Shown here: positions 1 through 9,548 of the stretch, in pieces
Layout: each line of letters starts with the position of its first letter
Position numbering within the stretch: position 1 is the stretch's first letter
Assembly (NCBI GenBank): GCA_027346925.1
Contig: DAIERH010000001.1
Span: 1 to 63,125, forward strand
From: Geobacter sp.
Lineage (GTDB): Bacteria > Desulfobacterota > Desulfuromonadia > Geobacterales > Pseudopelobacteraceae
Length of the DNA: 63,125 nt
Direction of reading: 5' to 3'
The notes under the pieces: generated by a model
The model's database searches: none
What the model saw: the letters and a program-made list of their open reading frames with translations, nothing else
Told to the model about the DNA's origin: nothing
Program-made: the position numbers and the translations under genes

Positions 1-339
1 ATATTGTCATGCTATAGCAAGCGATATTCTATTGTCAACTGAATTTTTTTCAAAACCCGACGTGCAAGACATGCCATACAGAACCGCACAGACTAATCAA
101 TATATCGTTGTTTTACTGCTTAACTGTGGCCCCGTGCCCACTGACCCGAAAACCATGGCGTCACATTCCGATTGACACGGCCAAAAAATACATGCATAAT
201 TACATGCAATATTACACGCAATTATTCAACTAAAAAAACGTTCTGTTAAACATTGAATCAGCCATTGCAGCCACGACATCTCCCGAATTCGAACGGACCT
301 GCTGCGCAACACCATCAAAACCGTGTACAGGAAGAGCGG
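1..339. other. Intergenic region upstream of the Bcr/CflA exporter gene
   Basis: I see no credible gene here. The stretch is clearly more AT-rich than the coding DNA that follows. Its notable content is the 12-bp direct repeat at 189-224, listed separately. The region lies directly in front of the exporter start at 340, so it probably holds that gene's promoter, but I cannot place convincing -35/-10 boxes. Confidence 0.5.
189..224. repeat. Triple 12-bp direct repeat, putative operator (copy 1)
   Basis: Three consecutive 12-mers can be read: TACATGCATAAT, TACATGCAATAT and TACACGCAATTA. The CATG (CACG in the last) cores therefore start at 191, 203 and 215. Similar arrays with the same 12-bp period occur at 9161-9192 and 9549-9584, again in front of transport genes. 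Direct repeats spaced about one helical turn suggest side-by-side binding of a regulator. The regulator is not identifiable in this window. Confidence 0.55.
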
Positions 340-1557
340 ATGAAACCGAGAACCGACACACCTCTATTTACGACCCTGCTGGGCGCCATCACGGCCCTGG
401 CGGCGCTTTCGATCGACATGAGCCTGCCGGCCCTCCCCGCGATGACGACCGCCCTGTCCGCGGGCAGGGCCGCGGCCCAATGGACCCTCTCGCTGTTCGT
501 GCTGGGCTTTGCCGGTGGACAGTTGTTTCTCGGTCCGCTTTCCGACCGTATCGGCCGCCGCCCCGTCCTGCTCTGCGGGTTGACCGGATATGTGGTCACC
601 GGAATTGCCTGCGCCATGGCTCCGTCCATCGAAATTCTCGTAACGATGCGCTTTCTTCAGGGCCTGTGCGCCTGTGCCGGCGCGGTGATCGCCCGCGCCA
701 TCATACGGGATATTTTCGACCGGCCGACCGCTGCGGCCAAACAATCGGTCCTGACCGTAGTCACGACCCTGGCCATGCTCATCGCTCCCATCGTGGGGGC
801 CTGGGTACTCGGTATAATCGGCTGGCGCGGCGTATTTGCGCTGCTTCCGGCAGCAGGTACGCTCATTCTGATACTGTCCCTCGTTTTCATACCTGAAACC
901 CGCCCGGAAATGAGCGAGCAACGGGTCGGGGCACTGCATTCCTACCTGCTGGTGTTGCGGCAGCCGGTTACGGTCGGCAATGCTTTCGCGGCGGCGTTCA
1001 TCTTTGCCGGTCTGTTTGTCTTCATTGCCGATTCCTCCACGGTCTTCATTCGCACCCTGGGAATCTCTCCCCAGGGTTTCAGCTGGATGTTCGCCATCGT
1101 TGCCTTTGGCCAACTCTGCGGCTCGACCCTCAACCGCATGCTGGCAACGCGCGTCAGCCCCGTACGCCTGATAAGGATCGGCGGCGGCCTGACTGTCGTG
1201 ACCACGCTGCTCATCGGCCTGTTCGCCGTCTGGCAGGTGAATATCGATGCCCTGTTGCTGGCGATGGCACTCTATGCATTTGCACTGGGAATGACCAATC
1301 CCAATGCCATTGCCGCCGCAATGGTTCCGCTGCCCCAGTACGCCGGCGCGGCTTCGGCCATAATCGGTTTCCTCTATTTCGTCATGGGGAGCATCGGCGC
1401 CACCCTGTCGGGCTACATCATGCCCGGGACCGTGGCCGGCATGCTCGGCATCATCGCGGGATTCGGCGCGGCCGGCATCGTGGTATTCGTTTTACTGGAG
1501 ATCCACCAGGCGAGACAGGCCGACCAGCGGGTCTGCACTTCCGAATTGCGGGGTTGA
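340..1557 (+). CDS. Bcr/CflA-family MFS multidrug exporter
   Basis: A 405-residue inner-membrane carrier with about 12 hydrophobic segments. The motif SIDMSLPALPAM near residues 24-35 matches the N-terminal signature of the Bcr/CflA drug:proton antiporters. The MFS motif-A loop GPLSDRIGRRP lies at about residues 65-75 between TM2 and TM3. The reading frame is open back to a TTG at 253, but the ATG at 340 is preferred: it has AGGAAGAG just upstream and gives the normal family length. The family exports bicyclomycin, chloramphenicol or sulfonamides; the substrate here is unknown. The promoter region carries the 12-bp CATG repeats shared with the Liv importer and the 9024 carrier operon, which suggests coordinated control. 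Confidence 0.85.
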   Translation: MKPRTDTPLFTTLLGAITALAALSIDMSLPALPAMTTALSAGRAAAQWTLSLFVLGFAGGQLFLGPLSDRIGRRPVLLCGLTGYVVTGIACAMAPSIEILVTMRFLQGLCACAGAVIARAIIRDIFDRPTAAAKQSVLTVVTTLAMLIAPIVGAWVLGIIGWRGVFALLPAAGTLILILSLVFIPETRPEMSEQRVGALHSYLLVLRQPVTVGNAFAAAFIFAGLFVFIADSSTVFIRTLGISPQGFSWMFAIVAFGQLCGSTLNRMLATRVSPVRLIRIGGGLTVVTTLLIGLFAVWQVNIDALLLAMALYAFALGMTNPNAIAAAMVPLPQYAGAASAIIGFLYFVMGSIGATLSGYIMPGTVAGMLGIIAGFGAAGIVVFVLLEIHQARQADQRVCTSELRG

Positions 1558-1601
1558 TTATAGGCGCTTGGCGCTTCATTCACGTTCCGTGGGGAGACGG
1601 C

Positions 1602-3212
1602 ATGAAACAGATCAAGATTTACGACACGACACTGCGCGACGGAACCCAGGGGGAGGACATCTCCTTCCAGGTCAAGGACAAGATCCGCATTGCCCACAAG
1701 CTTGACGAGATGGGCATCCATTATATCGAAGGGGGCTGGCCGGGGAGCAATCCCAAGGATATCGCCTTTTTCAAGGAGATCAGGAAGGAAAGCCTATCAC
1801 GGGCGAAGATCGCGGCCTTCGGCTCGACCCGCAGGGCACGGGTCACGCCGGACAAGGACCACAACATCCGCACCCTGATCGCCGCCAAGGCCGATGTGAT
1901 CACCATCTTCGGCAAGACCTGGGACTTTCACGTCCGTGAGGCGCTGCGAATCTCACTGGACGAGAACCTGGAACTGATCCACGATTCCCTGGCATTCCTG
2001 AAGCAGAATGCGGCCGAGGTCGTCTACGATGCCGAGCATTTCTTCGACGGCTACAGGGCAAATCCGGCATATGCCATCAAGACCCTGCGGGCCGCCCAGG
2101 ATGCAAGGGCCGACTGTATCGTGCTCTGCGACACCAACGGCGGCAACATGCCCTATGATATCGCCGCAATCATCAAGGCGGTTCAGAAACATATCAAGAC
2201 CCCCCTGGGAATCCACACGCACAACGACGGCGAGTGCGCCGTGGCCAACTCCCTCCATGCGGTCAGACAGGGGGTCGTGCATGTGCAGGGTACCATCAAT
2301 GGTTTTGGCGAGCGCTGCGGCAATGCCAATCTCTGTTCCATCATACCCGCGATCAAGCTCAAACTGGGGCTGGGCTGCATCTCGGACGAGCAGCTGCGGC
2401 GGCTGCGGGAGTTGTCCAGGTACGTGGACGAACTGGCTAACATCTCCCCCAACAAGCATCAGGCCTATGTGGGAAATTCGGCCTTTGCCCACAAGGGAGG
2501 GGTGCATGTGAGCGCCATAGTGAAGAGGCCCGAGACCTACGAACACATCAGGCCGGAACTGGTCGGCAACGGCACCCGCGTGCTGGTCTCGGACCTGTCC
2601 GGCAAATCCAACATCCTGGCCAAGGCAAAGGAGTTCAACGTCGATCTGAACAGCAAGGACCCCGTCACCCAGGAGATCCTGGAAAAGACCAAGGAACTGG
2701 AGCATCTGGGCTACCAGTTCGAAGGTGCGGAGGCCTCGTTCGAACTGCTGATGAAGCGCTCCCTTGGGCAGCACAAGAAGAGATTCAGCGTAACGGGCTA
2801 CCGGGTCATGGACGATTGGAGCGAGCACAAACAGAAACCCGTTTCCGAGGCAACCGTTTCCGTCAAGGTCGGTGGCCGGACGGAACACACGGCCGCCGTC
2901 GGCCATGGACCGGTCAATGCGCTGGACAACGCCATCCGCAAGGCCCTGGAGAAGTTCTATCCAAAACTGAAGCACCTCAAGCTGCACGACTACAAGGTAC
3001 GGGTACTGCCGAACGGACAGGGCACCGCCGCGGTCATCCGGGTTCTGGTGGAGTCCGGTGACAGGACCGGACGCTGGGGAACGGTCGGCGTTTCGGACAA
3101 CATCATCGATGCCTCGTACCTGGCGCTGATGGACAGCATCGACTACAAGCTGCAGAGGGACGACCTTCGGGGAGCCGCCCGCTCACGTCAACACCGGGAG
3201 ATGACACCATGA
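1602..3212 (+). CDS. cimA: (R)-citramalate synthase
   Basis: 536 residues, family-typical length. The enzyme condenses pyruvate with acetyl-CoA to give citramalate, the threonine-independent entry to isoleucine synthesis known in Geobacter and Leptospira. The N-terminus has the DRE-TIM metallolyase signature TTLRDGTQ (about residues 9-16). The metal-binding HTHND stands near 204-208. The last 130 residues look like the LeuA-type allosteric dimerisation domain, so isoleucine feedback inhibition is likely. The start at 1602 is favoured over an in-frame TTG at 1554 because GGGGAGA precedes it. The stop overlaps the start of the following MCP gene, so the two are probably cotranscribed. Homocitrate synthase or 2-isopropylmalate synthase are alternatives, but the sequence fits the long CimA group best. 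Confidence 0.88.
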   Translation: MKQIKIYDTTLRDGTQGEDISFQVKDKIRIAHKLDEMGIHYIEGGWPGSNPKDIAFFKEIRKESLSRAKIAAFGSTRRARVTPDKDHNIRTLIAAKADVITIFGKTWDFHVREALRISLDENLELIHDSLAFLKQNAAEVVYDAEHFFDGYRANPAYAIKTLRAAQDARADCIVLCDTNGGNMPYDIAAIIKAVQKHIKTPLGIHTHNDGECAVANSLHAVRQGVVHVQGTINGFGERCGNANLCSIIPAIKLKLGLGCISDEQLRRLRELSRYVDELANISPNKHQAYVGNSAFAHKGGVHVSAIVKRPETYEHIRPELVGNGTRVLVSDLSGKSNILAKAKEFNVDLNSKDPVTQEILEKTKELEHLGYQFEGAEASFELLMKRSLGQHKKRFSVTGYRVMDDWSEHKQKPVSEATVSVKVGGRTEHTAAVGHGPVNALDNAIRKALEKFYPKLKHLKLHDYKVRVLPNGQGTAAVIRVLVESGDRTGRWGTVGVSDNIIDASYLALMDSIDYKLQRDDLRGAARSRQHREMTP

Positions 3213-4852
3213 TGAGCATCCTGACAAACATGAGTATGTCCAAAAAATTAAAGCTGTCTTCGGGCACCTGCCTCGTGTTCATGCTGTTTTTGGGGATCGT
3301 CGCCTACAACGGCCTCCATATCCAGAAGACCTCCATCAACGACATCTACACCGTCAGGTTCAAGGCGTACCAGACCTGCGCCCCGGTGTTCACCGAGATC
3401 ACCAAGGCCCATTCAGACCTGTACAAACTCCTCAGCTGGGTGAACGCCAAATACGAGGACAAGAAGATCAGCGAACTTGGCAAGGACATCCTCGGCCATC
3501 TCAAAGAATCCGGCGAAAGCCTGACCAAGCTCATGAACGCTCCCGCGACGGACGCCGGCGAGAAAAAGCAGTTGCAGGAACTCTTGGGGCTCATCAACGA
3601 TTACAACAAAAATGCCAACGACCTGATCGACCTGATACAGACCGACCTGAATGCCGCGACCATGTACATGGGCACCGCCGACGAGGTCTACCAGAAGATC
3701 CACAAGGCGTTTGCGAGCCTGCTGTCCCTGGAAGAGAAGCTGAGCAGTCAACAGTACGGCACCGCCATGTCGAGCTTCGAACGGACCAGGATACTGGTCG
3801 TCGTGGTCCTGGTCGTGGCGCTCCTGCTGTCATTCGGCATCAGCGCACTCGTGCAGGGGATCATCCTGGGACCGGTGCGAAAGACCGTCATCATCACCGA
3901 AGGTGTGGCTTCCGGAGATTTCACCAGGAGGATCGCCCTCGACTCCAGGGATGAGATAGGACAGATGGCCGGCACCTTCGATCGCCTGGTGGAGAAACTC
4001 GGCGCGATTCTTGGAGAAGTGTCCAAAAACTCCGCTACCGTTGCCACCTCGGCGACCAAGCTCAGTGCCAGTTCCGAGCAGATGGCCACGGGTTCCGAGG
4101 AGGTTGCGGCACAGATACGAACCATAGCCACGGCCGGAGAAGAGATGGCCATGACCTCGCAGGAGATTGCCAGGAACTGCCAACTGGCCGCGCAACGGGC
4201 GAACGATGCCAACCACTCAGCCTCCTCCGGTAAAACGGTCGTCGAGGAGACGGTCAGGGGGATGGAGCGGATCGCGAAACAGGTCCGCACCTCGGCCGAG
4301 ACCGTGGAAATCCTTGGGCAGAAATCCAGCCAGATCGGCGAAATCATCAGCACCATCGAGGACATTGCCGACCAGACCAACCTCCTGGCGCTGAATGCCG
4401 CCATCGAGGCGGCCAGGGCCGGCGAGCAGGGGCGCGGGTTTGCGGTTGTCGCAGACGAGGTCCGCGCCCTGGCCGAGCGCACAACCAGGGCCACCAAGGA
4501 AATCGGCGAGATGATCAAGGCGATCCAGCGCGAAACATCCAACGCTGTGGATGCCATGGGCGAAGGTGTGAAGGAGGTCGAGTCGGGCACGCACAGAGCC
4601 GCCAAATCAGGCGAGGCGCTCCAGGAAATATTGACGCGCATCAACGAGGTGACCATGCAGGTAAACCAGATCGCCACTGCCGCCGAGGAGCAGACAGCCA
4701 CCACCACCCAGATCAGCCAAAACATCCAGGAAATCACCCAGGTGGTCCACGACACCGCCAGTTCCGCCCATGAATCGGCGCGCTCCACGTCACAACTTTC
4801 GCACTTGGCGGAAGATTTGCGCCTGATGGTATGCCAGTTCAAACTGAGCTGA
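3209..4852 (+). CDS. Methyl-accepting chemotaxis protein (four-helix-bundle sensor, HAMP)
   Basis: 547 residues. TM1 is at about 14-33, followed by a helical periplasmic region of about 160 residues that looks like a 4HB_MCP ligand domain. TM2 lies at about 195-217, HAMP at about 218-270, and the cytoplasmic signalling coiled coil at about 290-540. The conserved hairpin tip (DQTNLLALNAAIEAARAG) starts near residue 386. There is no NWETF-type CheR/CheB tether at the C-terminus. The start overlaps the cimA stop (ATGATG; either Met possible). The next gene encodes a small secreted Cache protein, which could be a partner ligand-binding component; that link is inferred from position only. Confidence 0.9.
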   Translation: MMSILTNMSMSKKLKLSSGTCLVFMLFLGIVAYNGLHIQKTSINDIYTVRFKAYQTCAPVFTEITKAHSDLYKLLSWVNAKYEDKKISELGKDILGHLKESGESLTKLMNAPATDAGEKKQLQELLGLINDYNKNANDLIDLIQTDLNAATMYMGTADEVYQKIHKAFASLLSLEEKLSSQQYGTAMSSFERTRILVVVVLVVALLLSFGISALVQGIILGPVRKTVIITEGVASGDFTRRIALDSRDEIGQMAGTFDRLVEKLGAILGEVSKNSATVATSATKLSASSEQMATGSEEVAAQIRTIATAGEEMAMTSQEIARNCQLAAQRANDANHSASSGKTVVEETVRGMERIAKQVRTSAETVEILGQKSSQIGEIISTIEDIADQTNLLALNAAIEAARAGEQGRGFAVVADEVRALAERTTRATKEIGEMIKAIQRETSNAVDAMGEGVKEVESGTHRAAKSGEALQEILTRINEVTMQVNQIATAAEEQTATTTQISQNIQEITQVVHDTASSAHESARSTSQLSHLAEDLRLMVCQFKLS

Positions 4853-4980
4853 CGATGTGCATCCGGCCCCCTCTCCATGGGGGACACGGGAGGGTAAAGC
4901 GGCAATCAGGGTCTTTTATCGGCGTTCAGGGAGGGGCGGAGAGCCTCTAAAATACCAACGGAAGAAGAGGAGAAACAGGC

Positions 4981-5433
4981 ATGAAGAGGATCTTGCAACT
5001 GATGGTGGCAACGATGATTCTGGTTGGATGCGTTACCGGCGCCTTTGCCGGGCAAAAACAGGATGACGCCAAGGCGCTGGTCAAAAAGGCGGTGGCATAT
5101 CTGAAGGAACACGGGAAGGAGAAGGCTTTTGCGGAATTCAACAATCCCCGGGGAAGGTTCGTCAAGGGGGATCTGTACATCTTCGTCAATGACTTCGGCG
5201 GGGTTACCCTGGCCCATGGCAGCGGCAATACCAAGCTGATCGGCAAGAACATGATCGCCCTGAAGGACCCGGACGGCAAGTATTTCATCAAAGAACTCGC
5301 CAATAAGGCCAAGGAAGGCGGCGGCTGGGTGGAGTACAAATGGACCAATCCCGCCAGCAAGAAGATCGAGCCGAAGATGACCTATGTGGAACCGTTCGGC
5401 GACCTCGCCGTGGGATGCGGCTTTTACAAGTAA
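4981..5433 (+). CDS. Small secreted single-Cache-domain protein
   Basis: 150 residues. Residues 1-23 form a Sec signal peptide ending FAG/AFA. The remainder resembles a single Cache (sCache_2-like) domain: helix rich in Lys and Ala, then FVNDFGGVTLAHG, LIGKNMIALKDPDGKYF, GGGWVEYKWTNP and a C-terminal GDLAVGCGFYK. Such free-standing Cache domains are thought to bind small organic ligands in the periplasm. It begins after GAGGAGAAACAGGC, has no transmembrane anchor, and lies 128 bp after an MCP gene, so a role as ligand receptor for chemotaxis is plausible but unproven. A hairpin with a T-run follows at 5470-5510. Confidence 0.75.
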   Translation: MKRILQLMVATMILVGCVTGAFAGQKQDDAKALVKKAVAYLKEHGKEKAFAEFNNPRGRFVKGDLYIFVNDFGGVTLAHGSGNTKLIGKNMIALKDPDGKYFIKELANKAKEGGGWVEYKWTNPASKKIEPKMTYVEPFGDLAVGCGFYK

Positions 5434-5469
5434 CCTGAATCCTTGTCGGGTGGACGACGGGCATCCGGG

Positions 5470-5510
5470 GAGGGGCGGCTTTTCATGCAGAGGCCGCTCC
5501 TCTCATTTTT
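5470..5510 (+). terminator. Rho-independent terminator after the Cache-protein gene
   Basis: GAGGGGCGGC (5470-5479) pairs with GCCGCTCCTC (5493-5502, one G-U pair), followed by CATTTTT. It lies between the Cache gene and the convergent EamA gene. Confidence 0.7.
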
Positions 5511-5528
5511 CGGGAAGTAACGCCAAGA

Positions 5529-6446
5529 TCAGGAAGCCCTCCGGCGCCGGATATCGGGTTTGCTCACCAGGGTGATTCCGGCCAGCACCAAGAGCGCCCC
5601 CACGACAAAGTGAGGATCCAGCGGGTCATGCAGCAGGAGCACGCCGAAGGAGACACCGAACAGCGGTGTCATGAACAGGAACACCGAGAGTTGGGAGACG
5701 TTGTAGCGCCGCAGCAGGGAAAACCAGACCAGATAGGTGGCAAAGGTGATCACCACGGCCTGAAACAGCACGCTGGCCACCGCGGTCGTGGTCAAGGAAA
5801 ACCTGGCGGCCTGGCCGGAGGCAACGGCATAGGCATGGAGCAGGACAAAGGCCGACAACAGTTGATACAACAAGGTCTTGGTTGCCGGCGCGCTCGCCAG
5901 CCTGGTACAGCGGATGATCACCGTCGTGCCCGCCCAGGCGATCCCCCCCAGAATTGCCAGCACATCCCCCCGCAGTACCCGCTCGTTGATGTCCGCCTGG
6001 AACATCCCCCCGGCAAAGGCCGCCACGATACCGCAAAAGGCAAGGCCGATCCCCAGCCATTGCAGGGGATAGAGCCGCTCCGCCGGAAGGAACCGGTGCA
6101 GCGTCAACGCGGTAAAGATCGGCGCGGTATAGAGGAATACCGACATGTGGGAAGCGGTGGTATACCGCAGCCCCTCGGCCACGAACATGAATTCCAGTGA
6201 GAACACGACCCCCAGCACAATCCCTGGCACAAGCGTGCCGTCGCGCAGGGAAAACCCCTCCCTGCGCCGGGCGATCAGGATGCAGATCAAGACCGCGCTG
6301 AGCCCCGAGCGAATCGCGATCTGCAGGATCGGGGCGATGTCCGGGGCCGCCATCTTGATGGCAACCTGATGCAGCCCCAGGACGACGCAGAGCACGGTCA
6401 TGATCGCCACCCCGGCTCCATCGACTGGTTTCCGCTCTTCACTCAT
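5529..6446 (-). CDS. EamA/DMT-family transporter
   Basis: 305 residues with about ten hydrophobic segments arranged as two five-helix EamA repeats. It is a drug/metabolite transporter, probably an inner-membrane metabolite exporter of unknown substrate. The same frame stays open far upstream to 7793, but that extension is out-of-frame readthrough of the neighbouring MFS gene. The ATG at 6446 has a G-rich Shine-Dalgarno stretch (GGGGGAC) and gives normal length. It is the last of three minus-strand carriers, 68 bp after the MFS gene that ends at 6515. Confidence 0.85.
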   Translation of the reverse strand: MSEERKPVDGAGVAIMTVLCVVLGLHQVAIKMAAPDIAPILQIAIRSGLSAVLICILIARRREGFSLRDGTLVPGIVLGVVFSLEFMFVAEGLRYTTASHMSVFLYTAPIFTALTLHRFLPAERLYPLQWLGIGLAFCGIVAAFAGGMFQADINERVLRGDVLAILGGIAWAGTTVIIRCTRLASAPATKTLLYQLLSAFVLLHAYAVASGQAARFSLTTTAVASVLFQAVVITFATYLVWFSLLRRYNVSQLSVFLFMTPLFGVSFGVLLLHDPLDPHFVVGALLVLAGITLVSKPDIRRRRAS

Positions 6447-6514
6447 TGCACGTCCCCCCGCCAGGCGTTTCAAAAAACGCAATCCGCCGCAACGCCGCAG
6501 ATCGCAGCAAAAAA

Positions 6515-7747
6515 TCAGGATTCCAGGGTCTCGGTCCGCAGCAGTTGCGGGAAAAGGCGCATCCAGAGCAGAACCACCAGGATGGTGCCGATACCGCCGA
6601 TCAGCACGGCGGGAACGACGCCGAACCACGCCGCGGTCGCGCCCGACTCGAACTCCCCGAGTTGGTTCGACGTGCCGATGAACATCGAGTTGACGGCACT
6701 CACCCGGCCGCGCATCTCGCCCGGCGTCTGGAGCTGCACCAGCGCGGCGCGGATCACGACGCTGATGACGTCGGCCGCACCGAGGATGACCAGGACGCCG
6801 AGCGAAAGCAGGAACGATGTCGAGACGGCAAAGACGATGGTGGCTGCTCCGAATATCCCGACCGCCGCGAACATGATCCGGCCGACCCGGCGCCGGAGCG
6901 GCCGGCGCGCCAGATGGAACGACATGGCCAGGGCGCCGATCCCCGGAGCGGCCCGCAGCAGCCCCAGCCCCCACGGACCGGTCACCAGGATGTCGCGGGC
7001 ATAGATCGGCAGCAGTGCCGTGGCGCCACCCAGGAGAACCGCAAAGAGATCGAGGGAGATGGCCCCCAGTATGACCGGCCGGTGGCGGATGAAGGAGATA
7101 CCGGCAAAGATGGACGCGAGGCGCACCGGCTCCCGCCCCGCCGCAGGCGGAGGAGCGGGACCGGTGCGGGCAATGAAGACGCCGGCGGCCAGAAACAGGA
7201 GTGAGGTCGTCACATAGACCGTGGTCGGGCCAAAGGCATAGAGCAGGCCGCCCAGGGCCGGGCCGAGGATGGAGGCGATCTGCAGGGCCGCTGCCGACCA
7301 GGCGACTGCCCGCGGGATCAGGATCGGGGGAACCAGTCCCGGCACCATTGCCTGCATGGACGGTCCTTCGAAGGCACGGGCGGCCCCGGTGATGAAGGCG
7401 ATGACCAGGAGCCACTCCTTGCCCAGCCAGCCGCCGAAGCTGCCGATGGCCAGCATCCCCGCCGCCAGGCCTTCCACGGTCTGGCAGACCCTGGCTATCA
7501 TACGGCGATCGAACCGGTCGGCAACGTGGCCGACGACAAGGGTCAACAGAAACATCGGAAGAAACTGGGCCAGGCCGACCAGCCCGAGATACCAGGCGCT
7601 TCCGGTGATGGCGTAGATTTGCCACCCCACCGCGACCCCCTGCATCTGGAAGGCGGTGATGCTGGCCCACCGCGCACAGAAAAAGAGCGCAAACGGCTTG
7701 TGCCGGATGACGGAGTGTGGATACGGGTCTTCGGTACGTGTGCGCAT
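6515..7747 (-). CDS. MFS transporter of the enterobactin-exporter-like (MFS_3) group
   Basis: 410 residues, about 12 TM helices. FFCARWASITAFQMQGVAVGWQIYAIT at the N-terminus and VVGHVADRFDRRM after TM2 are typical of the MFS_3/EntS-like efflux family. A first ATG at 7762 overlaps the stop of the upstream carrier gene (ATGA), but the ATG at 7747 has GGGAG five bases upstream and is preferred. It is the middle gene of a minus-strand carrier operon. Substrate unknown; MFS_3 members often export siderophores or small lipophilic compounds. Confidence 0.82.
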   Translation of the reverse strand: MRTRTEDPYPHSVIRHKPFALFFCARWASITAFQMQGVAVGWQIYAITGSAWYLGLVGLAQFLPMFLLTLVVGHVADRFDRRMIARVCQTVEGLAAGMLAIGSFGGWLGKEWLLVIAFITGAARAFEGPSMQAMVPGLVPPILIPRAVAWSAAALQIASILGPALGGLLYAFGPTTVYVTTSLLFLAAGVFIARTGPAPPPAAGREPVRLASIFAGISFIRHRPVILGAISLDLFAVLLGGATALLPIYARDILVTGPWGLGLLRAAPGIGALAMSFHLARRPLRRRVGRIMFAAVGIFGAATIVFAVSTSFLLSLGVLVILGAADVISVVIRAALVQLQTPGEMRGRVSAVNSMFIGTSNQLGEFESGATAAWFGVVPAVLIGGIGTILVVLLWMRLFPQLLRTETLES

Positions 7748-7758
7748 CGTGCTCCCTG

Positions 7759-9024
7759 TCATCTGCCGCGGCCCTGCCCGGCATCAAACCCATTCACGGT
7801 CTTCCTGAGCGCAAACAAGGCCAGCGTGATGCCCAGGCCGCAGACCGGAACCCGAAAGGCCTCGTGGTAGGCCCCCGCGGGATAGCCGCCCGGCCCGCGC
7901 GGAAAGGAGCAGATGACAAGCCCCATGATATGTTGCATTACCGCCGCCCCCATGAGAAGGAAGAAATTCACGCCGGTCATGGCTGTGGCGGCAAATTGAA
8001 AGGGTACCAGCCTGCGGGCCAGGGGGTAGATGATCACCCCTGTCCCGGAAAACAGGCCAACAAAGAAGAAGAGCGCCGCCAGCGCTGGTGTGGGAAAATG
8101 GGTCGCCGGCCCCAGCATGGCGGTCATCAGCACCAGCAGGAGCGCCTGTCCGCAGAGGATGGTCTTTTCCAGCGAACCGCCGAGCCGGTCGATCGCCTTT
8201 CCCACAAGCAGCGAGCCGCCGATGTATCCGACTGAAGTGCACAGCAGCATGTTGCCGGATTGCAAGCGGGTCATGCCGGCGGCCTCCATCAGGTACGGCC
8301 CTCCCCAGAGCGCCAGCATCACCATGTAGTTGGCATACCAGAAAAAGGCGATCAGCGCGATCAGCCAGAAATCCGTCGAAAAGAGCAGGGCCTTCCAGAT
8401 TTGCGGCAAGGTGGCATGCTCGCCGGCGGTATCCCCTGGCGGGAGGGCCAGGGGCGGTTCGCCGCTATCCGGGAGGTCGCGTACAAACAGGAACACGCAC
8501 AGGGTGGCCAGGGCCTGGAGCAGCGTCATGGCCAGAAAGGTGGGACGCCAGGCAAAAAGGCCGATGGCATAGGCCAGCGGAGCGGTGGCAGCCAGGCTGC
8601 CCAGGTTTCCCGCGGCGATCATGAACCCCGAAACCTTCGGAAACTCCTGCGGCGAAAACCAGTTGGTGAAAATCTTCAGCGAACCCATAAGCACGCAGGC
8701 GGTTCCGACACCGAGCAGGGCACGTCCAGCAAGGGCCGCCGGATAGTCCGGCGCAAGGGCGAATACCAGCGATCCGCAGGTCGTGACGATCCCCAGGGCC
8801 GAGATCATCCGTCGCCCCCCATGGCGGTCGATCAGCGGTCCGAGGGGGATCTGGGCCAAGGCAAACGCATAGAAAAATATCCCGGACAGGATGCCGAGCT
8901 GCGCCGCGCCGAGCCCAAGGTCGGCAACCAGATCACGCGAGACCACCGCCATTGATATCCGGTAGAAAAAGCCGACAATGAACAACAGTGCCAGGGAAGC
9001 GAATATTTTCCATCGTTGCGTCAT
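7759..9024 (-). CDS. MFS transporter
   Basis: 421 residues with 12 predicted TM helices. The motif-A loop is GPLIDRHGGRRM after TM2, and the second half repeats it weakly at KAIDRLGGSLEK. The N-terminal sequence RISMAVVSRDLVADLGLG resembles the anion/organate-type carriers (ACS or nitrate/oxalate-like groups), which usually import organic acids. An upstream in-frame start at 9078 exists but would add a non-membrane tail; 9024 begins just before TM1. It is the first gene of the three-carrier minus-strand operon, and its upstream region (9161-9192) carries the 12-bp CATG repeats. Confidence 0.82.
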   Translation of the reverse strand: MTQRWKIFASLALLFIVGFFYRISMAVVSRDLVADLGLGAAQLGILSGIFFYAFALAQIPLGPLIDRHGGRRMISALGIVTTCGSLVFALAPDYPAALAGRALLGVGTACVLMGSLKIFTNWFSPQEFPKVSGFMIAAGNLGSLAATAPLAYAIGLFAWRPTFLAMTLLQALATLCVFLFVRDLPDSGEPPLALPPGDTAGEHATLPQIWKALLFSTDFWLIALIAFFWYANYMVMLALWGGPYLMEAAGMTRLQSGNMLLCTSVGYIGGSLLVGKAIDRLGGSLEKTILCGQALLLVLMTAMLGPATHFPTPALAALFFFVGLFSGTGVIIYPLARRLVPFQFAATAMTGVNFFLLMGAAVMQHIMGLVICSFPRGPGGYPAGAYHEAFRVPVCGLGITLALFALRKTVNGFDAGQGRGR

Positions 9025-9160
9025 GATGTTGTCTGGTCCATGAACCGATGCCGGGTGGATCGACGGCTCCGGCGCCATGCTTGCGGCAGCTCGATTGCCT
9101 GCCGGAAACGCCCGCCCTTTGCCGGAACAACGATTGCCGGCTGAAATGTACGAAAGGCAT

Positions 9161-9192
9161 CATACATTAAATGCATGAAAAATTACATGTAA
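9161..9192. repeat. 12-bp-period CATG repeat, putative operator (copy 2)
   Basis: Read on the minus strand it gives TACATGTAATTT, TTCATGCATTTA and a weaker third unit beginning ATGTATGA. The CATG cores lie at 9186 and 9174, 12 bp apart, as in the arrays at 189 and 9549. It stands about 140 bp upstream of the carrier start at 9024. The first unit includes the palindrome TTACATGTAA. Confidence 0.5.
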
Positions 9193-9548
9193 ATATGCCC
9201 CCAGCTTTACCAGCCAAGGCGTTTTCCGCATAAAGCTTTTTCTGCCACGCCCGCACCCCCGGCAATCACATATAACGACGTTATTATTGCTTCCATTCCG
9301 TGCCCTTCCCCCGGAACCGACGCATCCCGCCGAAGCCGCTTCGTTGTGGGGGAAAACGGTCCAACGGACCGGACAAATTATCTGCACCACCGGCGTAATT
9401 GCTCTGTTCCTGTGTGACCGTTCCTGGTAGAATCAAAAACGGCCCGGATGATCAAGCCCCAAAAACGGGGGGTGCTAATTGAAGGTACATGGCATGAGAT
9501 GCAGAGGTGCAAAAAAAAGCTTGCACTACAAACCACGTTCTGCTAATT

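Noticed and set aside
1953..2987. A 344-residue minus-strand open frame opposite cimA
   Set aside because: Antisense to a conserved enzyme, with no family resemblance.
5529..7793. A 754-residue minus-strand open frame
   Set aside because: Only the last 305 residues are a protein (EamA carrier). The rest is an out-of-frame reading of the MFS gene, rich in Arg, Pro and Gly.
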